Positions 15,243 to 23,977 of a stretch of DNA of 64,000 bases are shown piece after piece. The DNA lies in the NCBI GenBank assembly GCA_030018355.1, contig JASEFN010000001.1, positions 1 through 64,000 of the forward strand, given 5' to 3'. Source of the DNA: Caldisericia bacterium (lineage in GTDB: Bacteria > Caldisericota > Caldisericia > B22-G15). Every line of letters starts with the position of its first letter. Within the stretch, counting starts at the first letter, position 1. The notes under the pieces are model-generated. The model was given only the letters and a program-made list of their open reading frames with translations, had not been told where the DNA came from and made no database searches. The position numbers and the translations under genes are program-made.

Positions 15243-15380
15243 ATGAAAAAATTTTTGATTTTTGTTTTAATTGTGTTAGTGCTTATAACTTTTGTTAGAT
15301 TTAAGGTTTTTGCAGACCCTTCTGATACTGGTGGTTCTCCATTAAAACAATCAACTCCAATTGAGTTAGTTCAAGAGTAA
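15243..15380 (+). CDS. Small secreted peptide precursor (45 residues)
   Basis: The peptide starts MKKFLIFVLIVLVLIT, a clear signal sequence, with a probable signal peptidase site after VFA (residue 24). The predicted mature part is 21 residues, polar, with DPSDTGGSPLKQ near its start and ending IELVQE. It has a strong promoter and ribosome site. No cysteines or transmembrane tail are present, so a lantibiotic or disulfide peptide is unlikely. It may be a signalling peptide or small exported factor. It is divergent from the TPR-like/HTH protein gene and followed by an HD-GYP gene. Confidence 0.6.
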   Translation: MKKFLIFVLIVLVLITFVRFKVFADPSDTGGSPLKQSTPIELVQE

Positions 15381-15528
15381 TTAAATTTAATTTAAAAATT
15401 AAAAAGAGGTTTTTATAGAAAAGAAAAATAAAGATAAGTTTATTAATTTTTTAAATAAAGCGCCTTCTCCTTTATTAAAGGATATAAAGATATTTAATTT
15501 AAATAAGAAGTTTAACTCTGAATATAAA

Positions 15529-16569
15529 ATGTTATTAGAAAAATATAAATTTTATGATATTTTTAGAAATATTAATAGAATAATAATTAATTCTAAAAAA
15601 ATCCAAACCTTCATAAAAAAGACTTTTAAAGAAATAGAAAAAATTGATTTTATTGACATCTCAATAATTTATTTAAAGAAAAGGGATAGAGTTTTTAGAT
15701 TTAATAGAGATTGTAAAATAAATGAAAAAGAGATTAAAAATGAGTTAAAAATAATTTTAAATAAATTAGAAAAAGAGGAGTATTTAATTAAAAAATCTGA
15801 AAATTTTTTAAATTATAAATATTCAATCTTTTTTCCTCTAAAATATGAAAAAGAGTTAATTGGTTTAATTAATTTTCTTTCAAATAATTCTATTGTATTA
15901 AAAAGACAAAATTTAGTTTATCTAAAAGAAATTTCAAATAGCATTAATCTTGGTATATCAAAATTTATTGACAAGGAGAGGATTATGGAAAAAGAAAGAG
16001 AACATGAAAAAAAATTAAATCTTATACTTAATGCATTCTTAAAAATCATTAAAATGAGAGAACCATATACTGGAGATCATTCTTTAAGGGTATCAAAAAT
16101 TTCATCTTTAATTGGAAAAGAGTTAAATTTGAAAAACGATAGTTTAAAGGCATTAAAATATGCTTCTTTTCTTCATGATCTTGGAAAAATTTTTGTTCCT
16201 TCTGAAATTTTAAATAAATATGGAAAATTAAATGAAAGAGAATATAGTTTAATAAAAGAACATGTGATTAAAAGTTATGAAATAGTAAAAGATATGAATC
16301 TTCCTGAACCCACTGACAAAATAATTCTTCAACATCATGAAAGATTAGATGGATCTGGTTATCCATATGGACTTAAAAATGATGAAATTTTAATTGAAGC
16401 AAGAATACTTGCAGTTGCAGATGTAGTCGATGCTATGCTTTCAAATAGACCATATAGAGCTTCATTAAGCAAAGAGATGGTAAAAGATGAACTTAATAAA
16501 TATAAAGGTATTTTATATGATGAAAAAGTAGTAGAAGTAGCATTGAAAATAATAGAAAAATTAGTTTAA
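15529..16569 (+). CDS. HD-GYP domain protein, probable c-di-GMP phosphodiesterase, with GAF-like N-terminus
   Basis: It is 346 residues from the ATG. Residues about 35-145 look like a GAF-type sensor (KYSIFFPLKYEKELIGLINF); about 165-345 is an HD-GYP domain with His216-Asp217 in FLHDLGKI, HHERLDGSGYP (Gly-Tyr-Pro 277-279) and ADVVDAMLSNRPYR. Such enzymes hydrolyse c-di-GMP. Protein-like sequence continues upstream in frame to about 15415 (NFLNKAPSPLLKDIK), where an AAGAGGT site precedes an ATA codon but no ATG/GTG/TTG. The true start may therefore be non-canonical at 15415, adding 38 codons. Confidence 0.85.
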   Translation: MLLEKYKFYDIFRNINRIIINSKKIQTFIKKTFKEIEKIDFIDISIIYLKKRDRVFRFNRDCKINEKEIKNELKIILNKLEKEEYLIKKSENFLNYKYSIFFPLKYEKELIGLINFLSNNSIVLKRQNLVYLKEISNSINLGISKFIDKERIMEKEREHEKKLNLILNAFLKIIKMREPYTGDHSLRVSKISSLIGKELNLKNDSLKALKYASFLHDLGKIFVPSEILNKYGKLNEREYSLIKEHVIKSYEIVKDMNLPEPTDKIILQHHERLDGSGYPYGLKNDEILIEARILAVADVVDAMLSNRPYRASLSKEMVKDELNKYKGILYDEKVVEVALKIIEKLV

Positions 16570-16597
16570 GTTAGTTATAATAAAATTAAGAGGAAAT

Positions 16598-17515
16598 ATG
16601 GCAAGAGAAAGGAAAGTTCAAACAGAAACAAAAGAAGAAGAGTCTTTACAAAAAGAACAGAGTGAAGAACAAAAAGTAGTTAAAGAGAGTATTTTTACAG
16701 GTAGCAAAGCGCTTGAAGTTGCTCCTAAAATTTACGGAGTTCAAACTGGTGTTGAAGGTTTAGATAATCTTTTCTTCACAGTTGAAAGTGAAAATGGAAA
16801 AATTATTAAAAAAAGTTTAAATGGAATTCCTTCTTATTCTGTTTTTAATATAACTGGAGTATCTGACACAGGTAAATCATTAATGGTTGAACAATTTGCA
16901 GTTGAACAGGCAAGAAGAGGAAATGTGGTTTGTTTTATAACAGTTGAATCACCGGCAAATTTTGTTGTTGTTTCAATGAAACATAGAGCAGAAGCACTTG
17001 GTTATGATTTTTCCAAATTTGAAAATAATATAATTTTAATAGATGCTGCTTCTCATTCTGTTTTAAGAGAAAACATTCCAGATTTACTATCAACACTTGC
17101 ATATGTTATAAAAACTTACAAAGTAAAATTTACTATCATTGATTCAGTTACAGGACTTTATGAAAATAAAGAGATGATGGCAAGAGCAGTTGTAAGAATT
17201 CTTTTTAACTTTATGAAAAAGTGGTATCAAACAGCACTTTTTGTTTCTCAAAAAAGAAGCGGACACGAAGAGTTTACAGCAGAAGCGGCAGGAGGTTATG
17301 CAGTTGGTCATATAGTTGATGGAACAATGGTTTTTGCAAAAGAAATGATTGATTCTGGAATTAAAGCAAAATTATACAAAAAGGAGATTGGCGATATTGT
17401 AAGATTATTCAGAATTGATGGATGCAGAATGTGTGGACATGATACAAAAACACACTTTATGGAGATAACAGATTTAGGTTTAATAAGAATTCTTGATCCA
17501 ATTTCTACAAGATAA
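16598..17515 (+). CDS. KaiC-like RecA-superfamily ATPase
   Basis: This 305-residue protein has a single KaiC/RecA domain: Walker A GVSDTGKS (residues 87-94), Glu in ITVES, Walker B-like FTIIDSVTGLY and a C-terminal QKRSGHEEFT...AGGYAVGHIVDG region. Residues 1-45 are charged and disordered. A possible zinc knuckle, Cys276, Cys279, His281 and His286, lies near the C-terminus. Single-domain KaiC homologues are common in archaea and thermophilic bacteria as signalling or regulatory ATPases; partners are unknown. The stop lies 2 bases from the convergent gene at 17518. Confidence 0.85.
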   Translation: MARERKVQTETKEEESLQKEQSEEQKVVKESIFTGSKALEVAPKIYGVQTGVEGLDNLFFTVESENGKIIKKSLNGIPSYSVFNITGVSDTGKSLMVEQFAVEQARRGNVVCFITVESPANFVVVSMKHRAEALGYDFSKFENNIILIDAASHSVLRENIPDLLSTLAYVIKTYKVKFTIIDSVTGLYENKEMMARAVVRILFNFMKKWYQTALFVSQKRSGHEEFTAEAAGGYAVGHIVDGTMVFAKEMIDSGIKAKLYKKEIGDIVRLFRIDGCRMCGHDTKTHFMEITDLGLIRILDPISTR

Positions 17516-17517
17516 AT

Positions 17518-19242
17518 TTAAGGAGTTATTTTCACAATAAACTGAACACTACTTTCACTTGATTCTGGCTTTCCAATAAAATAATCAAATTTTTTAGTTA
17601 ATTCTTTCTTTTTGTTTAAATTCTCTTTTTGTTTCTCAATTTCTTTATTAGCACTTTCTATTCCAACTTTTATATTATTTATTCCATTTAATGTATCCTC
17701 AATTCCATAAAAATAGAGATTCTTAACTTTACCACCTTTTATTAAAATATTAAGTGAGTTAATTAGTTCTTTAAAACTTTCACTTATTTTATTTTGAATT
17801 AAATTTAACCCTTCTTTTAATTTATTTAAGCCAGTATTTAATAAATTAGATAAGTTATTAAATCCTGGTAAAGATTTTCCTTCAATTACACCACCATTTA
17901 CAACTTTATCTAAAGTGTCTTTCATCTTTATATTTAAATCAATAAGTGAATTTAATCCATAAAGAGTCATTTTTAAATTTTCAAGACCATTCACTATTGT
18001 TTCATATCCATCATATAATTTTTTAATATTATCCTTAAGTTCTTTCAAAGAGATTATATAAATTGTCTCATTCAATTTTCCACCATTTAATAAGATATTA
18101 ATTAAAGAACTCTCAATTTCAAGATTTTCAATTAATTTTAATTTCAAATCATCATTAATACTTTTTGCTAAATTTTTATTTATTTCATTTAAATTTTTAA
18201 TCCTATTTATAATTTCTAAATATCCATCAATTAAATTCTGAATAGATAAAAGATTTTTGTTGATCTCCTTTAAATTATTTATTATTAAATCAAAAGTTTG
18301 AGGCAACATTTTAAGAGAATTTAATTGTTGAACATCAATTCCTTTTGATATTTCTAATAAAATATTTGAGTGAAGGTTAATCCCTTGTGATATAAGCATG
18401 AGGTCAGAGATTCCTTTTTCGATTTCATTGAGATTAGATAAATCTAATTTTGTTAAATTATTTTTTATCTCTTCAACATAAATTTTTTGATATTCAATAA
18501 GTTTTGATAGTCCAATGGTTCCTTGAATTAAGTTTTTCCATAGAGATGAAAAATCTGGTAATTCAAAAGAAATAATTCCAGGAGATATAGATATTAAAAT
18601 TTCTGGTAATTCAATTTTTTCACTTGTGAATTCAAAATAAACCTCACCTTTTGGATCAAGAACTGTCATTAAACTTATTTGATATTTTTTGCCTAAAATT
18701 TGTGGTTTTAAATTATTACTTAAATTTATCTCCTTTATTTTTGATGAATCAAGAGATGAAGTTAAAACAAATATTAATGGAACTATTCCATTATTTACTT
18801 TAACTTTACTTTCTCCTTTAACTAAAACTTTGGCTTTTCCACTTTTCCCTTTTATATCTTGTGGGTTAGACTCTTTTCCATTTAGGAAATATTTAACTGA
18901 AATGTTAAACGGAAGTTCACCACTATAATTTCCTCTATAATATGTATCTTGATAATTTTTGCTTGCACCCTTAATTATTACTTTATCTTCTTTCACTTCA
19001 ATTTCACCTTCTCCAAAAATTTTTTTAATTTGTGTTAGATTTTTAATCGGATCAAAAATTTCATAATTACCTTCTCCTTTTACTCTTATCCAATCAACTA
19101 AAATTGCATCTTTAACATTTCCATATGAATCACATAAAACATAAATATTTTCATTATCATAAACTTTTATTTGAGAATTAATTGATAAAAGAGGAATAAA
19201 TATTAATGTAAGAAACAAAAATATTAAAATTATTTTCTTCAT
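17518..19242 (-). CDS. Exported coiled-coil protein of the RND exporter operon
   Basis: After an N-terminal signal sequence (IILIFLFLTLIFIPLL) there is a beta-rich domain to about residue 230. Long Leu/Ile/Asn-rich coiled-coil repeats follow to the end (NLNEINKNLAKSINDDLK and similar). There is no C-terminal membrane anchor. Comparable proteins sit beside MMPL/RND transporters of Firmicutes and may form a periplasmic or external spacer. I cannot assign a family. The ATG at 19242 is preferred because the GTG at 19248 lies within the AGGAGGTGA ribosome site. Confidence 0.65.
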   Translation of the reverse strand: MKKIILIFLFLTLIFIPLLSINSQIKVYDNENIYVLCDSYGNVKDAILVDWIRVKGEGNYEIFDPIKNLTQIKKIFGEGEIEVKEDKVIIKGASKNYQDTYYRGNYSGELPFNISVKYFLNGKESNPQDIKGKSGKAKVLVKGESKVKVNNGIVPLIFVLTSSLDSSKIKEINLSNNLKPQILGKKYQISLMTVLDPKGEVYFEFTSEKIELPEILISISPGIISFELPDFSSLWKNLIQGTIGLSKLIEYQKIYVEEIKNNLTKLDLSNLNEIEKGISDLMLISQGINLHSNILLEISKGIDVQQLNSLKMLPQTFDLIINNLKEINKNLLSIQNLIDGYLEIINRIKNLNEINKNLAKSINDDLKLKLIENLEIESSLINILLNGGKLNETIYIISLKELKDNIKKLYDGYETIVNGLENLKMTLYGLNSLIDLNIKMKDTLDKVVNGGVIEGKSLPGFNNLSNLLNTGLNKLKEGLNLIQNKISESFKELINSLNILIKGGKVKNLYFYGIEDTLNGINNIKVGIESANKEIEKQKENLNKKKELTKKFDYFIGKPESSESSVQFIVKITP

Positions 19243-19244
19243 AT

Positions 19245-21287
19245 TCACCTCCTTAAAATAGATAATTTTTGAGTTAATTTATCTAAACTTTTTGAAATAG
19301 AGGGTAAGAAAATAAGAGAAAATATTAAAGAAAGAAATGCACCTCTCCCTAAACTTCCCATCGTAAAGTTTACTAGAGGAATTTTTGATAAAATTGCTGC
19401 TGGAAGTGTCATAAGAATCATTGTCCCAGCACTTGTAATTAATGAATTAGAACTCCATTTTACACTCTCAATAACACTTTCATTTATATTTAGACCTTTC
19501 CTTCTTTCTTCTTCATATCTTGAATAAACAAGAACTGAATAATCTATTGTTGCTCCAAGTTGAATTGTATTCAACATTGTTGGAATAAAAAATGGAGAAG
19601 AAATTCCAATTAATATATAATATGCTATATTTGTCCATATTGCACCTTTAACTATAAAAATTAAAATTAATGGAACAATAAGAGATAAAAATCCTAAGAA
19701 AATTAAAATTATAATAAAGATAAAAGATAGTTTTGTTGTCTTTGTTTGATCTTCCATTGCAATTTTTTTAAGGTCAGATAAGAAAAGAGAATCACCTGTT
19801 AAATATGTATCATAAAGACCATTAATTTTAATTAAATTTTCGATTTCTTTTCTTAAAGATTCTCCTTCTCTTTCATCTATTTTATATTTTGAATAAATAA
19901 TTGCCAATTCATAATTTTCTGATAAAAATTTTTTAAAAATCTCTTCTGAAATAAATTCTTGAGGAATTAAAGGATCTAAAATTGTTGAATAGTGAACAAT
20001 TTCATTAACTCCATCAAGATTCTTTATTTTTGAAAGAAGATTTAAGAAATTATTATTTTCTCTATTTGAAACAAGATAAAGAACTTCTTTTTCTCCAAAA
20101 ATTTCATTTATTTTATTTAAAACCTCAATTGATTTTAGATCTTTTGGATAAAAATTCTTTAAATCATAAATAAGATTTATTCTATTTGACCCAAAATATG
20201 AAAAGATTATTATAAAAATAAAAATTAATGTAAATACAAAAGAGTATTTACTTAAAAATTTTCCTAACTTTTCCAACTTAAATGTAAATATTTTATGTTC
20301 TCCACCTATTGCAAATTTATCAAAAATCACAAGAAGAGAGGGTAAGAATAAAAATGTGGAAAGGAGAGAAAGCGAAACTCCTCTTACAAGAATCCAACCA
20401 GCCTCACTAAAAATTGTTATTCTTCCAAATGTCAAAGCATAAAAACCAGCAATTGTTGTTAATCCACTTAATAAAATAGGTTTAAATGTTTTTAATAGCG
20501 CTTCTTCCATTGCTTCTTCTTTTTCAAATTTTTTTCTTTCTTCAATATACCTATGGTACAAAAAGAGGGAATAATCAAGGGTTACTGCAAGTTGAAGAAT
20601 TGAAACAATAGTAAATGCAAGAAAATAAATTTCAGTTTTTAAAAAACCAGAAATACCAATATTTATTAAAACACCTGTAACCATTGAAATGAGTATAAAA
20701 ATTGGTCCAAAAATAGTTGGAAAAGTAAATAAAAGGAAAATTAAAACAAGAATAACTCCAATTAAAAAATATCTTTCAGTTGTTCCTTTAAAACTTTCTC
20801 TTAACTCTTCAGATATGACTTCACTTCCAGTAAGTGATGCATTCTCTGGTAAAACTTTTCTTAAAGAAGCAATTTGAGATGAATAATTTTCACTTTTTTT
20901 AAGTGCAACCTCAATTCTAAAATATCCATCTTTATACCAAGATTTAACCTCTTCTTTCCAAAATTCTTCTGGTAAAGAAATATCAGTGTAATCTTTTATT
21001 GAATTTATTGATTCAACAAAAGGAAGAGACTCAATTTCAAAAATAGTTTTTTCTAACTCCTCTATTTTATCTGTTTTAATAAGAATTGTTAAATTTGCAC
21101 CTCTTGAAAATTCTTTATTTAAAATTTCTATGCCTTTAATTGAATCAATATCTTTAGGAAGAAGTTTAAAAATATCATATGTAATTTTTACATTTCTGAA
21201 ATAAAAGAGTGAGATAACAATTAAAATTATAAATACAATAAAAATTATTAATCTATTTTTTACAATAAACCTAAATATACTCTTCAT
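19245..21287 (-). CDS. RND-superfamily MMPL-type exporter
   Basis: This 680-residue membrane protein has two repeats, each with one N-terminal helix, a large extracytoplasmic loop and about five helices. Conserved membrane motifs include TLDYSLFLYHRYIEER in the first half and ATIDYSVLVYSRYEEERR in the second, with the paired Asp-Tyr of MMPL/HpnN proteins. These proton-driven transporters export lipids or hydrophobic drugs. It lies between its TetR regulator gene (1 base upstream) and the coiled-coil partner gene (TGA overlapping the ribosome site). Confidence 0.9.
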   Translation of the reverse strand: MKSIFRFIVKNRLIIFIVFIILIVISLFYFRNVKITYDIFKLLPKDIDSIKGIEILNKEFSRGANLTILIKTDKIEELEKTIFEIESLPFVESINSIKDYTDISLPEEFWKEEVKSWYKDGYFRIEVALKKSENYSSQIASLRKVLPENASLTGSEVISEELRESFKGTTERYFLIGVILVLIFLLFTFPTIFGPIFILISMVTGVLINIGISGFLKTEIYFLAFTIVSILQLAVTLDYSLFLYHRYIEERKKFEKEEAMEEALLKTFKPILLSGLTTIAGFYALTFGRITIFSEAGWILVRGVSLSLLSTFLFLPSLLVIFDKFAIGGEHKIFTFKLEKLGKFLSKYSFVFTLIFIFIIIFSYFGSNRINLIYDLKNFYPKDLKSIEVLNKINEIFGEKEVLYLVSNRENNNFLNLLSKIKNLDGVNEIVHYSTILDPLIPQEFISEEIFKKFLSENYELAIIYSKYKIDEREGESLRKEIENLIKINGLYDTYLTGDSLFLSDLKKIAMEDQTKTTKLSFIFIIILIFLGFLSLIVPLILIFIVKGAIWTNIAYYILIGISSPFFIPTMLNTIQLGATIDYSVLVYSRYEEERRKGLNINESVIESVKWSSNSLITSAGTMILMTLPAAILSKIPLVNFTMGSLGRGAFLSLIFSLIFLPSISKSLDKLTQKLSILRR

Positions 21288-21288
21288 T

Positions 21289-21831
21289 TTAACCTCCCAA
21301 AATTCTTAAAACTCTTTTACTTAACTCTTTGACATCAATCATCTCATTCTCAAACAAAATCTTTCCCCACAAAGAAAGAGTAATTCCCCATAAAATAGTT
21401 GTGTCAATTTCATCAACATCTTTTTTAAAAATTTTTAAAAAATTTCTTATTTTTTCTTTTATTTCTTTTAAAAGAGCATCTCTTAAACTCTCTCTAACCT
21501 TTTTGGGAGAAAAACCTATATCTCTAATAATTGTTAAAACATATGAAGAGAATTCCTTTGCAAGTGAAATATTAAATTCAAAAAAATCAATAAGATATTC
21601 AACTTTATCCTTTTTCTCTTTTTCAATAATGCTTAAGAATCTTTTCTCAACATTACTCAATAGTTCTTTTACAATTGTTTCTAATAGTTCTTCTTTTGAT
21701 TTGAAATATGTGTAAAAACTACCTTTTGAAATTGAAGATGCTTTTGTTATCTCATCAACACTTGTTTCATTAAAACCTTTTTCTAAAAATAGTTTTAATG
21801 CCTCTTCAACAATTCTATCCTTTTTATTCAT
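21289..21831 (-). CDS. TetR-family repressor of the RND exporter operon
   Basis: This 180-residue single TetR protein has an HTH in residues 1-48 (RIVEEALKLFLEKGFNETSV, SISKGSFYTYFKSKEELLE) and a helical ligand domain. It is the first gene of the RND operon, and a 24-bp palindrome lies directly upstream, indicating autorepression relieved by an exporter substrate. No Shine-Dalgarno is visible before the ATG; the leader predicted from the promoter is about 20 bases. Confidence 0.9.
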   Translation of the reverse strand: MNKKDRIVEEALKLFLEKGFNETSVDEITKASSISKGSFYTYFKSKEELLETIVKELLSNVEKRFLSIIEKEKKDKVEYLIDFFEFNISLAKEFSSYVLTIIRDIGFSPKKVRESLRDALLKEIKEKIRNFLKIFKKDVDEIDTTILWGITLSLWGKILFENEMIDVKELSKRVLRILGG

Positions 21832-21886
21832 AATTGACTGACCAGTTAGTCAATTATAATTATAGTAAATAGATTAAAAGTGTCAA
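21832..21886 (-). promoter_or_regulatory. Promoter and TetR operator of the RND operon
   Basis: On the minus strand TTGACA (21886-21881), 16 bases and TATAAT (21864-21859) form a promoter. Downstream, 21832-21855 is an inverted repeat, AATTGACT...AGTCAATT, with 10 of 12 positions pairing and inner GACC/GGTC-like bases. It lies between the -10 box and the ATG, so repressor binding would block transcription. Confidence 0.8.
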
Positions 21887-21947
21887 TATTCAAAATTTAC
21901 TTAATTGAAGTTATTGAAATATTTAGAAATTATTTTAGTAGTTTTAT

Positions 21948-23174
21948 TTAAGTTGTGTAATTATAAATTAATTTGTTGTTTACTTTATAACCTTTACATA
22001 ATTTATTAATTGTGCAATCTGAACATTTTGGATTACTATGATTAAAACAATATTTGAGCCCAATATTAATGAGACCATTATCAAAATCGGCAATTGAATA
22101 ATTTTTATTAAACTCATTATTTAATTTATAAATCAATAAATTAGGAAATCTTTGAATTTCAATTACTTTGATAGTTTTTCTAACATTTTCTTTAAAAAAT
22201 TTATTTATGATATATCTATATTCTTCAAATAAATTTTCATTTATGTTATTTTTTATTTTTTTATTTCTTAAATTAGTAACTCTTATATAACTTTTCCCTT
22301 CTTTACCTTTTCCTTTTTGTATTACATTCCATTGAATGAGATCCATTTCATTCGCTAATTCAAATAAAAATCCTGTTCTAAATAATACTCTGCCAGCATT
22401 ACTATCAAAAGGAACTTCATATGATATATTTGACCATCCAGTATTATTTTTTTTAACTAAAGAAAATATACTTACATATAATTTTGCAAAGAGATGGGAA
22501 GCTTTATCACCTATAGCATTACCCAGTCCATATCTATTATGACTTTTTAAATTTTTAGTCATTAATTCTGCTGAAGGGTAAGACTCAATATATTCAACTA
22601 ATGGTTCTTCAGAAATCACATTTTGATTATTTAAATCTTTTTCTAATAAATATAAAAAAGATAATGGAACACCTATTCTATGAATTGCAAAGTCTAAGAC
22701 TTTATTTGGAACTATACCTCTTTGTGATTGTGCAAAAAATAATGAATATTTTAATGGATTTGTATTATTTTCTAAGGCCCATTCATTAGCTCTAATTTTC
22801 TTAATTGAATCATGCTGTATTAATAATTCATCTATTGCAATATTTAATTCTTTAAAAAAGTCAATTGGTCTATGTAATATTCTTATTTCTTTACGATATA
22901 ATTCGTTAATAACATTTTTTAAAAATATTCTATTTCCTTTTATATCTGGTCCTTGATCCAAAATTACACTTAATAAAATATATCTAGATAATATCTCTCT
23001 TCTAGTAAATTTTCCATCATAGTCATCAAGTTCATCACTTTTTAATCTATCATTTTCGAAGTAATATTTAAAAATTTCTACATCATTAATGGATAATATA
23101 TTTTTATTTTTTAAACCGATTTCGCACAAATTAGAAGTTAATTCGAACAAAAATTTTAAATCCATATTTATCAT
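21948..23174 (-). CDS. Putative methyltransferase-linked DNA-processing protein with endonuclease III-like Fe-S loop
   Basis: It is 408 residues. The C-terminus has four cysteines, Cys376-x7-Cys384-x2-Cys387-x5-Cys393, closely resembling the [4Fe-4S] loop of endonuclease III/MutY glycosylases (C-x6-C-x2-C-x5-C). The remaining sequence is helical, with FDSNAGRVLFRTGFLFELA around residue 250; no canonical HhH-GPD motif is obvious. It overlaps the methyltransferase stop by 4 bases. The pairing suggests a restriction or repair partner of the methyltransferase. A known relative could not be named. Confidence 0.6.
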   Translation of the reverse strand: MINMDLKFLFELTSNLCEIGLKNKNILSINDVEIFKYYFENDRLKSDELDDYDGKFTRREILSRYILLSVILDQGPDIKGNRIFLKNVINELYRKEIRILHRPIDFFKELNIAIDELLIQHDSIKKIRANEWALENNTNPLKYSLFFAQSQRGIVPNKVLDFAIHRIGVPLSFLYLLEKDLNNQNVISEEPLVEYIESYPSAELMTKNLKSHNRYGLGNAIGDKASHLFAKLYVSIFSLVKKNNTGWSNISYEVPFDSNAGRVLFRTGFLFELANEMDLIQWNVIQKGKGKEGKSYIRVTNLRNKKIKNNINENLFEEYRYIINKFFKENVRKTIKVIEIQRFPNLLIYKLNNEFNKNYSIADFDNGLINIGLKYCFNHSNPKCSDCTINKLCKGYKVNNKLIYNYTT

Positions 23175-23977
23175 TTATTAAATAAATAATTTTCAACAAT
23201 TTCTTTTGTATCTTTTAATTTATATATATTATTTTCTAATCTTTTTTTTGCAAACTCATAAGATTCTTTCACAATTTCAAAACCAATGAATTGTCTATTC
23301 ATCATTTTACTAATAAAAACAACTTGCCCTGAACCTAAAAATGGATCAAGAATAATATCATTTTCTTTGCTTGAATACATAATAATTTTTTTGATTAATT
23401 CAGATGGTAATTTTGTTGGTGTTTTTTGAGCACCAGTCCAATATTCTCTTTTTATAAACCAAACATCTTCTCTATCAAGATAGTGTAATTTTCGCCCTTT
23501 ATCATCTTTGTCATCTTTATTGTATCTTGCGTATGGATAAAACTTTCTTAATTTATCATTTTTACAAACATATAATATGTGATAATGTGAAGTAATATAT
23601 TTTCTATTAGTTACAACTCCAAATTGATATTTCCAAATTAAATGATTAACAAGTATAAATTTTTGTTCGTCTAATGCAATTAAAATATCTTTAAGATTAT
23701 TCCATCCTGAAAAAATATACATGCTACCACTCTCTTTTAATACTCTATATGCTTCTTTAATCCAATTGGTTGTAAATTTATAATATTCCTCCTTTGGTAT
23801 TTCATTATAACCCTTTATTACTCTTGATTCTTTTCTATTATAGTTGCTTTTCTTAGATTTAAAATCAATTGCAAAAGGTGGATCGGTAATAATTAAGTCA
23901 ATTGAATTAGATGGTATTAACTTCATGCCTTCAATGCAATCCATGTTGTATATTTGATTAAACTCTAAATACTTCAT
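23171..23977 (-). CDS. Beta-class DNA amino-methyltransferase (N6-adenine or N4-cytosine)
   Basis: This 268-residue protein has the catalytic motif TDPPF at residues 31-35 preceding the SAM-binding motif DPFLGSG near residue 213, the order that defines beta-class amino-methyltransferases. The target recognition region lies between (KRESRVIKGY to WTGAQKTPTK). It should methylate adenine N6 or cytosine N4 in a specific DNA site. It is followed in an overlapping frame by the Fe-S protein gene, suggesting a restriction-modification-like pair. Specificity cannot be read. Confidence 0.88.
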   Translation of the reverse strand: MKYLEFNQIYNMDCIEGMKLIPSNSIDLIITDPPFAIDFKSKKSNYNRKESRVIKGYNEIPKEEYYKFTTNWIKEAYRVLKESGSMYIFSGWNNLKDILIALDEQKFILVNHLIWKYQFGVVTNRKYITSHYHILYVCKNDKLRKFYPYARYNKDDKDDKGRKLHYLDREDVWFIKREYWTGAQKTPTKLPSELIKKIIMYSSKENDIILDPFLGSGQVVFISKMMNRQFIGFEIVKESYEFAKKRLENNIYKLKDTKEIVENYLFNK

